Source: Gnetum montanum
Taxonomy: Eukaryota > Streptophyta > Gnetopsida > Gnetales > Gnetaceae
Length of the DNA: 64,000 bases
Direction: 5' to 3'
NCBI GenBank assembly: GCA_015680685.1
Contig: MNCI01036292.1
Location: forward strand, 615,254 to 679,253
Position numbers and translations under genes: made by a program. The notes beneath the pieces are model-generated. The model saw nothing but the letters and a program-made list of their open reading frames with translations, was not told where the DNA came from and ran no database searches. This document shows, piece after piece, positions 25,919-38,308 of the stretch (its first letter is position 1; each line of letters starts with the position of its first letter).

Positions 25919-28900
25919 CTATGACCTCTCTCCTATATCTTTATTTGCCACTTCACTAGGTCCTACATCTTCATCTGGATCTTGCACAAACCAAGGAAAA
26001 AATAATAAACCAATGGATAAGCAAGATGACACATGAGACTATCATGAAATAAAATGTAATAGAGTAGACTTAGCTAACCTAAGATGGGCCCACATCCATT
26101 TTTGGTAGTATTCTATTAAGGCTAGATTCCAAGCGTCAAAGGATTTCTTCCTCAGTCAAATTAACCCAATCTTCCTCCCCTAAATCAACACTTGTTGAGA
26201 TCTTCCCTTTCTTCACAACCATCCATGTGGGTGGCCTCGAAGAAAATGTAGTAGAGGTGGCCTTCGTAGAAGGCATGGTCATTTCCCTTTCTAGGGATTC
26301 ACTGACCACTAAATGCTTCACAAATCTATTATAGGCCTAGGTAATACCAATTGCATCAAGGAATAGCTCACGACCTCAACATTCTATAGACTCATCTCTG
26401 TACTTTTGGTGGTAAGTAGCACGTTCCATTTTGTACATATGCTTATGATTCTTTTGTGCTTGCCCCCATTCATACATCTTGGCGCTATAATCTTTTTAAT
26501 CTTGGTTCTTTTGAGCCAAGAGATCTATTTGTAGGCATTATTCAATCACTTCATGTGTGGGTTTGTTCTTACCCATTACAACCAATCAATATCTGGCATA
26601 ATTAATGAAGGTCATACACTAGCTTCCATCTAAGTTGTCACGGGCCATCAAGAATTTGTTTTGTTACCGTAGATCTTCTAGTCTAGCTACCTGACTTGCC
26701 TTTTCTTTTTTGAGTTTCTGAACTCATTTTTAGAGGTCTTCATTTACATGTCTACACTCCCACGGTGACCATGTTGAGTGTAGTGCACATTTTCTTGCCT
26801 CATCATATATATGACCATGTACCTTTGTTACTTCTATAGCGAGTTTAGGCATAGCTTCAACTTCAACCATCCATCTCAAGTTCCATTTAAGTCACGAAGC
26901 TGTTATATCAAAAATAAGAAAATGTTAGTCATAAGGCTGTAGTAAAAGAAGAAAAGTAAAAAAAAATGAAACCACATTAAAAGAAAATGCAATAGCTCAA
27001 ACAGACCTATCTCAGGATTGATTTGCTTTAGACGATCGATCATATCATCGACTACGTCTTGCATAAAAGTAAACATATCTGGGGTTTCCACCATTGTTGT
27101 AGGCAGAAGGTGGATGAAGATTCAGGGCCCCTAGTAGAAGTAGCATCTACTACACAATAAAGCATGTTAGTGTTATAAAGAAAATATGGAAAAAAAGAGG
27201 AAAATAACAAGAAGAAAAAATAGAAGAGGATGAAAGGAAAGAGGAAAAGTGAGATGATAATATAAATGGTAGTGCAAAGCTCCTACCTAGCAAACTCTCA
27301 GAGGTGAGAGTGGGGGGATTGTCCATTCGCACACTATCAAACAAACTAGCAAACTCACCATCCTCGAAATGTAGTCCCTATTCTTCAAGATGCCTTAGAA
27401 GTGCAACGACATTCTTGGTTTTCCTATGTTCCTTAGGTTGTGGAACACTATCTACAAAAGGCTTCTCTTCTACTGAGGCCTCCTCTTTTGCAGCAGGGGC
27501 CTCTTCTTTTATAGTAGGGGGCCCCCTTCAATAGTAGAGACCTCTTCCTCATCTACCATCCATAAACTAGGGCTAGAGTGTAGGTCCAACATGTATATAT
27601 GAAAAAGGAGGAAAAAAGAAACAAATAGACTAGCTGAAGCATACTCACTAACAATCTTAGACCACGCATTGTAGACTCTGATGCATAGCCTTTTACCCCA
27701 TTCTTTGATCGCATATGAGGATTCCTCCATAGGATGAGGATTTTTAATTTGCAACTTTGATTTTACTATCTAAGCAATGAGACATGCTCTCCTCACTACA
27801 TTGCTTGTGTTGATGAGAGGAGCCTCTCCAAGGTTGTCATGCATATGGAAGGATGGTCTTGCCCGCTCCTTGGTGGTCATTAAAAAATCCTCTCCAATAG
27901 CCTTCAGAGGGTCCTGAGACCAAGTGGTGTGGAATATGTAGCAACTCCATGGTTTGGATATATAGGTGCAATCTTGTACCACCCATATCCCATTTTCTTG
28001 AACCATCAAAAATTCTGCAAACCTATGCCAACATGCTATAAAAAATGTAAATTCCACATGAGAACATGCCTCCAGTTTGTTTTGTAGCTAGATTATCTTA
28101 GCCCATATGCCTTTCACAAGATATTTGGCCTAGATGTACCGCATCCCCTTCTCCATTATATCCCTCATGATCCAAGCTTTCTCTACCCTAATAACTTCTC
28201 CTTGGAAAAGTAGCTTGGAAAAAGCGCTAGGTTGGAAGATGGGGTAAATATCTTGGGCTACCGCGAATTTGAATTTTTTCATATAAATGCCCTTATGATC
28301 CTTATCAATGCCTAGCCATTCTTTGATGTCTTCTCAATGATTTAGATCCTTGCTAGTCTTTTCACCCACAGGTAAACCATCAGAGGGGACACTGAAGAGA
28401 TCTAAAAAGAGATCATCAATGATCTCAAAGATCACTTACATGTTGTGAACTCGTGTGTAAAAGTGGTCAACAATTTCTATGAAGGAATCAACAAGGGCAA
28501 TCATTTATGCTACTAGGATGCTTGGGTTCATAGCCAAAAATAGGTCCATAAGCCTAGATTCTTGAACATTTTGGGCAATTGTTGTTGGGGCCTCATTACA
28601 TAACCAACACTGTGACTCATCTACCTCATCATATTTAAAGAGAATGTTAGCCTTAGTATGCTCTAAGGCATCACGGTGACCTCCTGGGACTTGGTTACTG
28701 CTGCAATAGACAAAAATAGAATTAGCTATGTAATGGACAAGTAAAAAAGCAAAATGCATGAAAATAAACAAATAATATAACTCACCTAGCACAAATAGTA
28801 TGGGGAATGGTGGTATTTGAACTGACGCTTCTTCCATAGTGGGTATTTGACAGGATGCCCACTCCTCATCTAACCACCCGAGTTCCTAGCACTTTGCATA

Positions 28901-29464
28901 AGATTTAGAGTACTTTATTAGATAAGTTTTTATGTTTGTCCCAAGTTGCTCTATGATGCCAGCACAAATGTTCTCAATAGATGATAACTCTTGTAGGATT
29001 GTTTGGACTAGGGCCAACATCCCTTCCCTATCGTGAAGGCCATCCTTATCAACTAAGAATCTAGTAATAGATAAACATGGCAATAAGCATTCCAAGTCAT
29101 ATAGAGCGAACAAAAATGAGATTCCATCATCCCAATAAGACTTACCCTCTAGCACAGTAGATAGTTCTAGGTGGATTTTAGGAGGCCATATCCACATGGC
29201 GTGCAATGAAGAAAGTATTGTAATTATGGTAGCATTTAAACTCTGGCATTTCCCAAATCCAAGGCAAGGGTCTTAGGCCTTTCGGGAACTGACTTGTGCT
29301 CCCTGCCCCTTTGCCCTTAGTAGGTTCATTTGTCATGAATTTCAAAATTCCTTGGTTTGCCCTAGGAAATAATGTCTCAACTAAGATGTTTGCTACTTTA
29401 GCAAACAAGTGTGACCACATCATCACACTAAAGTGGTGCAATAGGAATTCCAAGAATTCTTGTG
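25919..29464 (-). pseudogene. Antisense FCP1-like/coiled-coil accessory gene, main part (split)
   Basis: Minus strand, opposite to the gypsy element that contains it. It aligns to the plus-strand gene at 58176-62554. From the N-terminal side it has EFLEFLLHHFSVMMWS (29464-29400), a CYHNYNTFFIARHVDMAS segment (about 29235-29180), GWLDEEW and PPFPILF (28885-28790), then ILFKYDEVDE (about 28640) and LFLDLFSVPSDGLPVG (28440-28390). KGIWAKI and WHRFAEFLMVQENGIWVVQD follow (28110-27965), then HKHMYKMERATY in a charged, probably coiled-coil part (26490-26420). It ends at a stop at 25919. Introns with good signals (in order of transcription): 28785-28701, 27648-27573, 27286-27150, 27006-26900, most at the same protein positions as in the other copy. 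Its 5' part continues at 36429, displaced by the inserted element. Many stops; not functional as it stands. Confidence 0.75.
29460..29464. other. Target-site duplication TTGTG, left copy
   Basis: TTGTG here and at 36424-36428 flank the minus-strand element perfectly. The duplication lies inside the antisense gene, between the codons for FREG (36429 side) and AQEFLEF (29464 side). Confidence 0.85.
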
Positions 29465-30681
29465 TGTAACGATCGAAAATGTCGGTCACTGGAAATACTG
29501 AGCAAAGTTCCATCTACATAGTTCCAACCCTAGATCCGTGTGAGGGCCATGTTGGATAAAAAAAATCCAAGGTACCCTGAACAGTCTTGTCGATCAGACA
29601 GGGAATTACTTAATCAACAAATTTTTTTTTAATGATCGGATTACTAGATGATGATTTTGATGGGGAGATATGATATCAGCGATCTCGGAGGCAACAAGGA
29701 TGATGTAAATGATGCAAAACAATTGTAAAGTTTATGTAAATAGGGTGCAATAAATTGAATTCAAAGAATATGCAATCCTAAGATTTGGGATTTAGCTTAT
29801 AAGCAAATATGTTGAATACAATGATTGCAGGCAGACTTCGATTTAGATGAAGCACATGCCAAGAACAAGAAAGCTATTCAGAGATGAAACAAGAAAAGGC
29901 CGATCTACCTTTTTCTAGCCAATTTGGGTGCAAGGTAGTTAAACTCAAAGCAAGGTGTCTTCTAACTTGAAGTTTCTGATCGAAGGCTCTTGTCGGTCAC
30001 CGTCGATGTTCTTTCGATTGCCTATTACCATTTTGTTCTCTCGCCAATCTTCACCAAAGATTGTCAACAATTGCTAATAGTTACCAGCCAAAATCTTGCC
30101 AAACCTACCAACCCTTTGAGAATTGTCTGCCAGGGTATTTATAAGATTAGGGTCAGGCGAAAAACATGGTTTAAATGATGCGTGTCTTGAGCCCACAAAA
30201 TGCCATTGACCTAGTGTGTTGTAGCTGAAGCTTGTGGTGTTACGTTGCGCTACACTCTGAAGTGTAGTATGTCGTAATCTACCCTTGCTAGAGGTTCGGT
30301 AAAAAACTATCCTGCGGTTACACTGTAATACGCTAGAGAGCATATTGTGGTGTAAGAACCGCCAATGCTTGAATGTTGCTGTCTCCGTCATTGCGATTAA
30401 ATAAATTGTTTGCTTGCGTTACGTTGCGGTATGCTATAGTACGCTATGTAGCGTATCATGGCGTAATATAGCTAACTTGCATTATTGAAATGTTGTTGCT
30501 GCACATCCCTTGTTTTTGTTTGGTCCTTCTAGGGTCTATTACATTGTGCTGCATAACGTAGCGTAACAAGCCCTTAGTCGAAAAAAGAAAACTTGCTAAG
30601 ATGTACCATTTGCTGGAAATCCTCCCCTAAGCTTCAAGACTTTGATAAATCATGGAGGCTTTCAAATTTCATGGTGTTTCA
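29465..30681 (-). repeat. 3' LTR of the nested element
   Basis: About 1.2 kb. On the minus strand it starts TGAAACACC and ends GATCGTTACA, with a TATA box at 30143-30136 and several TACGCTA/TAGCGTA words at 30240-30560. It matches 35723-36423 from about 29969 onward. Confidence 0.8.
30136..30143 (-). promoter_or_regulatory. LTR TATA box
   Basis: TATAAATA on the minus strand in a context like the other LTRs. The matching spot in the truncated LTR (35890-35897) reads TATAAACA, one change. Confidence 0.6.
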
Positions 30682-30694
30682 ATGGCCCCTCTTT
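30682..30694 (-). other. Polypurine tract of the nested element
   Basis: On the minus strand AAAGAGGGGCCAT directly precedes the LTR's TGAAAC. The same AAAGAGGGGC(C/T) run precedes the LTRs at 43823 and 52407, so it is a family hallmark. Confidence 0.8.
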
Positions 30695-32265
30695 GTTGAC
30701 ATTTGGAGGGATTTCCCAAGAGACAACGACAAAGAATACAAAACACCATAGAGGTAAAGACAACAACCTCATTCATCGATAGCTGCTTAGATGTCGCCCT
30801 GTCAAACCTGGAAATGCAAAGGTTGGGAGCATAAGAAGTATAGGAGGGATCTCATGGTAGTGAGGGATAGAGGTTTAGGGAAGACTCAAGCATGAGCAGG
30901 ATACTTTGCAAACATGCAATTAGGCATCTTCTTGCGGGTGTTTTCTCGAGAGGTTACACTACTATACTGTATATACTGGATTTGCATGGATGAGTTGTGT
31001 TTACCCGTATGACCTAGATGAGTTGTGTTTCATTCATTTTGCTTAGGTGTGCCCATTTTTTTTGAAAAGGATGCTTTCCATGGGGCAAGTTACGTTATGC
31101 CAATTCATGGATCAGATGATTATCATGTGCAAAATAGTTATTGCATGCTCACATTCTGTACAAACAGGAAGAAAGGGTAAAGGCGGTTGTAGGGAGAAAG
31201 GAAGGAGAAAGTGAGGTAAGTTGTCAAATGGAGGGAAAAAGGAAGGGTCTGCATTCCCAATTAGTCAAGCTAGTCTAAGCAGCCACCTTAGAATGTCGTG
31301 CTGCCTTGCCTCCAAGTGAGTGCATTTTTGAACAACACTATCGTAGCAAGTAACTTGCAAAACATAACAAAGAACAGAAAGAAAAAGAAATCATCCTAAT
31401 CACTAGGGAGGCTATTGAAACAAGTTCCGTCCGAAGCAAAAAGAAGAGCATGGGCCATGGATAAGGGACCGTAGCAAGAAGCAATGGTCCCTTTGTTGAT
31501 GCCTCAATTCAGGAATTCACCATCGATAGCCAGATTCATCTTATCCAATCAACTGGGCAAAGAACCAGTTAGATGAATTTGCTAAGCCAGAGTCTGGTAG
31601 CAGTGATGGGTGGAGGCCACCAAGGCCATGGGTGACCATAGTTTCCTTGGGGTCCCAAGTAGCGAAGTTGACCCAAGGATTTGCAACTACAGAGTGGCTG
31701 TAGTAGTGGCATCTCTGACTGGTCAGTAGTATGCATTTTGGCATATCCTAGGAATCAGTAAGATGCCAGTAGGATAGCAGCGTTGTGTCTGTTCCAACAC
31801 CCCATCTGTTTCTTCTAGTAGGGATGCCGTGCAAGAATTATCAAGCTCACTTGCTTCATGGGTAATCTGTTGGCAGCTTCCAGTTTTAAGTCTTGGTAGA
31901 CCATTGTTGCTAGTTTTAAGTCCCAGTAGACCATGGTCCTAGTTTAAAGTTTGGGCAGACTAAAGCATGATAGTTTTACATGATAGCGGACAGAGTAAGA
32001 GCTAGTTTATGGTCCTAGTAGACCACGTTGTGGGTGTCAATTTTGTGTCATGACCCAGGGACAAGTCTATGCTAGTTTAACATCTCAATAGATGGATGCT
32101 TACCTTGCCAATTTCTCATCATGGCAGATGGTCGAACACTTTGCTTGTTTAGCATCGTGGAGGATGCGTGCAAGAAATGTCAATTTTACGTCATAGAGAA
32201 CTTGTACAACACTGCTAGTTTTACATCGTAGTAGATGTTTATTACCTTATGTTTGAGCTGAGCTG
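30695..32265 (-). other. Untranslated region and tandem repeats of the nested element
   Basis: Between PPT and integrase. Near 30990-31110 two GATGAGTTGTGTTT units occur, matching similar units at 52721-52860 and 43190-43300. From 31870 to 32240 a degenerate array of CTAGTTTTA(A/C)(G/A)TC...GTAGACCAT units is present, the reverse of the 30-bp array at 41819-42120 of the host element. Its minus-strand translation shows traces of YDVKLA. No other coding sense. Confidence 0.6.
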
Positions 32266-33440
32266 ACATCTAGATGTGGTACCGCTTTAGGTACATATGA
32301 TTCACCAGATTTAGGAGTTCGTTGCCATTGATATCTGCTAGCCTGAATGCTCCGTTTACATATGCGTTGATGACTAGGAAAGGACCTTCCCAACTTGTAG
32401 AGAATTTGCTCATTGGTTCATGAATGGATTTGAGAACTAAGTCTAATTTCTTGATCGGTCACTGATGCAGGTTGTGATGATGCTTCTATTTCTGCCTATC
32501 TTGATATCTTTCAATGTTGTCAAGCGTCTCGATGCATTTTTCCTCTACTGAGTCTAAATCCATGATCCTATAATTTTTGTGTTGAGTCTCATTTATAACT
32601 ATGGAGAGGACCATCCACGGTGAGGGAACTTGTAGTTCCAGGGCAATACCACTTCAAATCCATAGACTAGGCTATAGGGTGTCCTACCGGTAGCTGTTCT
32701 GCATGTCGTACGATAGGCCCATAGCACATAGAGGATTTTTTCATGTCATCATTTTTTGTTGCTGCTGAGCATATTTTTTAGTAAATTGATGACCACCTTG
32801 TTTGTTGCCTTTGCTTGACCATTTTCTTATGGGTAATAAGGTGAGAAGAAAGATTACTTGATACTAAGGTTACTGCAGAAAGATTTGGTTTCAGCACTAC
32901 TAAATTGTGGCCCATTGTTAGTCACAATAGTAATGGGAAGCCAAACCTGGTTACTATATTGTCCAAGATAAAATGGAAAACTTGTCGAGATGTAATCTTT
33001 CATAGGGGAATAGCCTCAACCCACTTTGTGAAGTACTCGGTGGTGGTGATAATGAAGCTATGTCCTATGGAAGACTTAGGCGTGATGGGGCCTATGATGT
33101 CTAGTTCCCATCGTTGGAATGGCCAAGTGATTTATGTGGTATGCAATTCAGTTGGTGACACATGTATTAAATTTGTGTAACGTTGGCATGTATCACATGT
33201 CTTAACCTTGGTAAGGTAGCCTCATTCCATGTATAGCTAGTAATATCCTAAGCATCTGATTTTAGCGACCATGGCTCACGGGGCTATGTGTCCTCCACAT
33301 AGTCCTTCATGGACCTCACTAACTATTTTTTGCCCTTGGCCATTATTAATGCAAGTTAGCAATACTCCATCAAAAGAGCATCTACATAGAGTACTGTCTT
33401 CAATGATGACGTATTACCTAGCATGCTTACGAATTGCATA
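32266..33440 (-). pseudogene. Gypsy integrase relic (nested element)
   Basis: Minus strand. The C-terminal GPF/Y module is clear at 32400-32280: WEGPFLVINAYVNGAFRLAD and NLVNHMYLKRY. Upstream, TPYSLVYGFEVVLPW lies near 32690-32640 and the core lies at 32800-33190, with frames broken. Integrase joins element DNA to the chromosome. No chromodomain follows. The tail passes into the tandem array, as in the sister elements. Confidence 0.65.
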
Positions 33441-34480
33441 TTTTTATGTAGGTGTTAACTCGTACAGTGGTTCACCATGCAGAATGTAGGTTTTAATGTT
33501 ATCGTACCATTCTAGTGTTCCCTCTATACTTAAAGTAGATATTTTCACCACTTGAATGACAGGGTCTGTACATTTAGTCATTAAGGTGGGCAAGGTGGCA
33601 AACAAATGTGGTGGCACATCTAAAGCTTGTGTGGCTAGTGCATTAGCTACAATGTTCTCATTATGCAACACGTGTTGGATGTCAGTTGTTGTAAATTTTC
33701 TCAGGAGATCTTTAGCCATATAGCAATAGGGCTGCAAATGTATAGCTTTGCAGGCGTAGACCCCTGTGATTTGATTGATGATGAGCATTGAATTGCCTTA
33801 GATTTCTAGGTATTGAACATTGAGTTCCCTGGCTATTAACAATCCCCTAAGGAGCCCCTCATACTCTGCCACATTGTTTGTACAAGGAAATGCTAGGTGG
33901 TAAGCCAGTGGGCAAACATCTTTAGGGGAGAGCATATTGACAGCGGCAGCACTACCGCCTTCGGTAGTTGAAACTCCATGAAAGTATAACATCTCTTTGA
34001 GGCCTATCGAGATAGGGCTTAAACTATGTATCTGTTCATCAAGAAACTCGAGCTCTATCATGGCTTGATCATTAACAGGTGATGTTACAATCTGGTCAAC
34101 TATGGCCTAGCCTTTCGTAGATGATTGGTCAACGTAGTGCAAGTCAAATTCCACTATGATGGCCTTCCAGCAGTCTATCCTACTGCTCTCGTATAAATTG
34201 TTTGTGATGGCCCGCAGAATGTTATTCTTGCAAATTATGTTGACTTGGCTACAAAAAAGATAGTACCTACATTTTTTTAGTGCAAACACCAATGCCAAAT
34301 AGTTATGCTCTACTTCATGGTACCTTGTTTTGTATGCAAATAGAGCATGACTTAGATAATAGATAGGGACTTCTAGCCCATTGTCCCTTCTTTGGCACAA
34401 CAATGTAGCTATAGATGCATTTGAGCTTGTCAGTTAGATGTAGAAAGGCTGATCCCTTTATGGTGGGAAAACTATTGGCA
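33441..34480 (-). pseudogene. Two RNase H modules (nested element)
   Basis: 34403-34107 is the RT-linked RNase H: PIYYLSHALFAYKTRYHEVE and YYLFCSQVNIICKN. 34061-33798 and 33788-33444 form a second module: YFHGVSTTEGGSAAAV (in place of the usual F-D-G-A), CPLAYHLAFPCTNNVAEYEG with its conserved E, and HVLHNENIVANALA (the usual NxxADALA). A second, archaeal-type RNase H is a known trait of Tat elements. It removes the RNA strand during reverse transcription. The first aspartate is H here and the A-D-A-L-A aspartate is N, so this module would be inactive. Confidence 0.7.
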
Positions 34481-34499
34481 AATATAATAGCTCTTTCTT

Positions 34500-35720
34500 T
34501 AGGTCATCAAACGCATGCTGGCAGTCTTCGGTCCATTCGAAGTTAACTCCTTTCTTGAGCAGATGGTGCATAGGATGTAATTTATCTATTAACTTCGAGA
34601 TAAACCGCCTGATAAATTACAACCTACCCTACAACCCACGTAGTTCTTTGAGGTTCGTAGGTGGTGCTAGGTTAATGATGGCTTTAACCTTATTGGGGTC
34701 GACCCGTATGTTGGTCTCCAATACCACAAACCCCAACATGTGTCCAGTTTTAACTCCGAATACGCATTTTCTTGGGTTGAGCCATAGGTTGTGCATGAGA
34801 CATCATTTAAGGATTAACTCTAGGTCTTCTGGGTGATCTTCCAACTTCTTAGATTTGACAGCTATGTCGTCTACATATTCGTTCAATCTCTCTAAGAGGT
34901 AATCACTAAATATATATGTCATGGCACGTTGATAAGTTGCTCCAGCTTTTTTTAACTCGAAAGGAATCATGGTGTAGCAGAAAGTTCCCCAAGGGATCAT
35001 GAAAGTTGTAGTCAGTTGATGTTCTGGGTTGATACGAATTTGATTATAGCTTGAAAACCCATCCATAAAGGATAATAATGCTTCGCCAAATTTTGTATCA
35101 ATAAGTTGGTCGATACTCACTAACGAGAAATTTTCTTTAATCATTGTCTTTTTTAGATCACAAAAGTCTATACAAATGCGTATTCCTCCTATTTTCTTAG
35201 AGACAACTAAGATGTTCAACACCCAGTCTGAGTAATCAATCACGCAAATGAAACCAGCCTGGTATAGCTTAGTGATTTCATCAAGCACTTCCAGCACGAT
35301 TTTAGGCTTAATCTTCCATGCTTTCTGTTTAACTTCTTTGATATGCAGGTCTAAAACTCTATTGTGTTGTATTAGTCTCAGGTCTAAACCCAACATGTCT
35401 TCGTATGACCATGCGAATATCGCAACGTTATTTTGGAGAACTCGAAGTATGTCGCTCTGCATTTGTTGGTCAAGGATGGAACTAACCTTCAGAGTTTTGC
35501 TTCCCCCTTTGTGCATAACCATAGAGACCTCAGTAAGGGGATCCTCAGTCACATCACTAGCTTCCAGATCTAGGGTTTGGGCCAAATGTTCTAGCCAGTC
35601 TAGGGATATTTCCGATGTTGCTATGGTTGTGTAACAAAGGGAACCGTTAGTTCCTATTAGTGCAAGGTTGAGTTGTCTAATAGTTTCCCCGTATGGCCCT
35701 ATTAGGGTTAGGGGTGTGAG
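34500..35720 (-). pseudogene. Gypsy reverse transcriptase (nested element), longest open frame
   Basis: A 260-codon frame at 35585-34803 covers most of RT. It begins in the leader before RT (LDLEASDVTEDPLTE, SSILDQQMQSDILRVLQNN) and passes KLYQAGFICVIDYSDW, GGIRICIDFCDL (usual C-V-D-Y/F-R-D-L), ALLSFMDGFSSYNQIRI, FCYTMIPFELKKAGATYQRA and NEYVDDIAVKSKK with the intact YVDD active site. The thumb and connection follow to about 34500 in other frames. At 35640-35720 the leader continues for a few codons and is cut by the deletion that joins it to the truncated LTR. RT copies element RNA into DNA. Confidence 0.8.
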
Positions 35721-35722
35721 TC

Positions 35723-36423
35723 AAAGTTTCTAATTAAAGGCTCTTATCGATCACCATCGATGTTGTTTCAATTGTCAATTCCCCTTTTGTTCTCTCGCCA
35801 GTCTTCGCCAAAGATTGTCAACAATTGCCAACAGTTACCAGCCAAAATCTTGCCAAACTTGCCAACCCTTTGAGCATTGTCTTCCAGGGTGTTTATAATA
35901 TTAGGGTCAGGAGAGAAATGTAGTTTAAATGATGTGTCCTGAGCCCACAAAATTCCATTGACCTAGTGTGTTGTAGCTGAAGCTTATGGTGTTACGCTAC
36001 GCTATGCTATGAATTGTAGTGTGTCGTAATCTATCCTTGCTAGAGCTTCGGTAACAAACTGTCCTGCGGTTACGCTGTAATATGCTAGAGAGTGTATCGT
36101 GAAGTAAGAACTACCAATGCTTGAATTTTTCTGTCTTCGTCATTGCAATTAAATCAATTATCTGCTTGCGTTACACTACATTACACTGCATAGCGTAACA
36201 TGACGTAATATAGCTAATTTTCAGAATTGAAGTGTTGTTGCTGCACATCCCTTGTTTCTGTTCAGTCCTTCTAGGGTTTATTATGCTATTCTACATAACG
36301 TAGTGTATCAAGCCATTAGCTGAAAAAAGAAAACTTGCTAAGATGTACCATTTGCTAGGAATCCTGGCCTAAGCTTCGAGACTTTGCTGAATCATGGAGG
36401 CTTCGAAATTTCATGGTGTTTCA
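35723..36423 (-). repeat. Truncated 5' LTR of the nested element
   Basis: Matches 29969-30681 of the partner LTR (713 bp against 701) from AAGTTTCT to the terminal GGTGTTTCA. The U5-side 504 bp are missing. The junction near 35712 reads GGTGT on both parents, a possible microhomology for the deletion. Confidence 0.8.
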
Positions 36424-36428
36424 TTGTG
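36424..36428. other. Target-site duplication TTGTG, right copy
   Basis: Perfect partner of 29460-29464. The host sequence resumes at 36429 in the antisense gene. Confidence 0.85.
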
Positions 36429-36640
36429 CACCCTCTCTAAACCTAACTACCTAGTCTCCTACTCGTGCATGGGGTGTAGGGACATTAGGCACAAGGGTGC
36501 TTATACAACATAAAATCTCTACAAGCTCAACTACAATAAGGATCAGTTTTAATGGAACCCTACATTTCACCATGAAAATGTTAGTGCATAATAAGGAAAA
36601 TAAAATAACAAAAATAGTGGAAAAATTATCCAAAAAAATT
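36429..36640 (-). pseudogene. Antisense FCP1-like accessory gene, 5' part
   Basis: Minus-strand frame beginning at 36633. It contains LKLILIVVELVEIL and then NVPTPHARVGD, then VVRFREG up to the insertion point. It aligns to PELIVLEIRGVL, NAPPP and FRQG at 58811-58935. The V-V-E-L-V-E-I-L stretch stands where FCP1/NIF phosphatases have their D-x-D-G-x-L catalytic motif; the first aspartate is E and the second is V. The next codons lie across the inserted element, at 29464. The first exon of the gene could not be found further up (36640-38300). Confidence 0.7.
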
Positions 36641-38308
36641 TGAAAATTTTTCTGAGTGTCAATTATGCTCCTATAAAGAGTAACAATTTCCTATATAAAA
36701 TTTCTCTAAGTGTTAGTTATGCTCCTGTAAAGTGTAACAATATTCTATGAAAAAATTTCTAAACGTTCATAATGCTCCCATGGAGTGTGACAACTGTAGG
36801 ACAAGTAGTTGAGCAAAATGTTTCTAAGTGTTCATGATGCCCCTATGCCATCCTGCATAGTGTAGCAACTATGGCATCTTGCGTAGCATAGCAACTATAC
36901 CCTATGCAGTGTAGCAACTATGGTGTCCCACATAGTGTAGCAACTGTGTATCATGTAGCGTAGCAATTGTCCCGTGTAGCGTAGCAACTGTACTTAACTA
37001 AAAAAAATGAACAAAGCTTGAGCCACGCTCCGAGGGAGCATAGCAATGGAAGCATGCAAACATTTTTCAACTTGCTAGTTGTAGTATCAAGGACACTGTA
37101 AAGCCTAAGAGCCGACGTGGGACACCTACAAAACCCTTACCCTATTCCACCACGTGGAACATACAAGAAACCTGTCACACGATGTGAAATGTGCAATATT
37201 AAAATATTTCCCCCACATGCTATGCTACACAAGATAGATAAAATCCCATTCTGTACCAACATGCGGGACACAACAGAACCCTTGTCTCATCCTACCCCAC
37301 CTAACACCTAGAGGCCTGTGACAAAACCTTTGCTATTACCAAACAATAGAATGCCATCAAATAAACCCTTCCAACCATGGTGGTGGTGGCGGTAGCCATG
37401 GTGCAATAGCCATGACAAGGGCGATAGCCATAGTGTGGTGGCCACAGTGGCAACGACAGCCATGGTGCATTGACCACGACATGGTGGCCACAGTGGCAAT
37501 GGCAGCCAGGGCACATCGGCCACGGTGGAAGTGGTAGCAACAACTATCCCCACTCAAGGCAAATTGCCCCAAAACCCCAAAAAAAACATCAAATACATGA
37601 AGGTAGTGTTATGACCTACCTAGCAGACGGTCCCTCCTGATGCTCTTCAATGCATGCTCTAGGGAGATGTTATAAGGTACACTCACCTTCGTCTACATTA
37701 GCAAGGCCTCAATGTCTATGCTCACTTCTGTGTGCCATTTTCTTGTTGTCAAGCTTTGGCTTATCAATTTTCATGCTCTGTAAATGCTATGCTATACTTT
37801 GGACTGCACTGCACTCTAGACTATTAGCTTTGATGGTGAAAATGATAGGCTTACCATGGGTAAACCCCTATTGATACCCTCTAGGGTTACATAATATGTC
37901 ACTTTTTTGGGAAGTCCTACATCCTGCACATAACACAAGATTCTCTATTTTCCATGCGTAACATAGGATGCTCTATGTCCTACGCATAATGCAACCTGTG
38001 CATTGCAATACACAGATTTTCTCAAAAAAGAAAATTATTACATTTTACAATTTTTTATCTGCTTGTCCAACGAAAATTTAGTTCAACCCCATACTTCAAG
38101 CCTTTCAAGTTTGGCTTAAGAGTTACACTTTACGCATAGTCATGGTCCACTATGACCTTAAATTGGTAATTTTGAGATACAACATAGTTACTTTTTAATA
38201 GCATTATTCTCCTCATTTTAACAATTTTCTTCATTTTGTCTTATTAGATAGGTTACACTTGACTTTTTTTCTTGTTTTTTTGGTCATTTTGTAGGATCAT
38301 TTGGGAAA
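36640..38308. other. Region upstream of the antisense gene, repeats, no clear exon
   Basis: 36640-37000 holds degenerate tandem units of (C)TAGCGTAGCAACTGT and ATGCTCC...AGTGTAACAA. 37350-37545 is a GC-rich tract of CCATGGTGG and GTGGCCACAGTGGCAA units. A possible minus-strand exon end with a GAAG/GTGAGT donor is near 37690. Near 38139 a single GGTCCACTATGACCTTAAATTGG unit of the family array occurs next to the RT leader. By position this is the promoter side of the antisense gene, but I cannot define an exon 1 here. Confidence 0.45.

Larger units (their letters stand above)
29465..36423 (-). mobile_element. Minus-strand gypsy element nested in the antisense gene, internally deleted
   Basis: Starts TGTAACGATCG and ends GGTGTTTCA, the two ends of this LTR family in reverse. 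It holds, left to right, 3' LTR 29465-30681, PPT, untranslated region with repeats, integrase, RNase H, RT, then a 5' LTR lacking its first 504 bp (35723-36423). The PBS, gag, protease and any antisense gene are missing, lost in one deletion that joins the start of the RT block to the middle of the 5' LTR. Flanked by TTGTG on both sides. Its RT frame is the longest open in the window (260 codons), so it is probably younger than its host element. Confidence 0.85.

Noticed and set aside
27304-27534. Plus-strand open frame rich in Ser
   Set aside because: It lies opposite an exon of the antisense gene and has no match in the sister copy, so it is a shadow frame.
37301-37572. Three overlapping minus-strand frames rich in His, Pro and Trp
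   Set aside because: Products of a GC-rich tandem repeat (CCATGGTGG, GTGGCCACAG); all frames stay open for compositional reasons.
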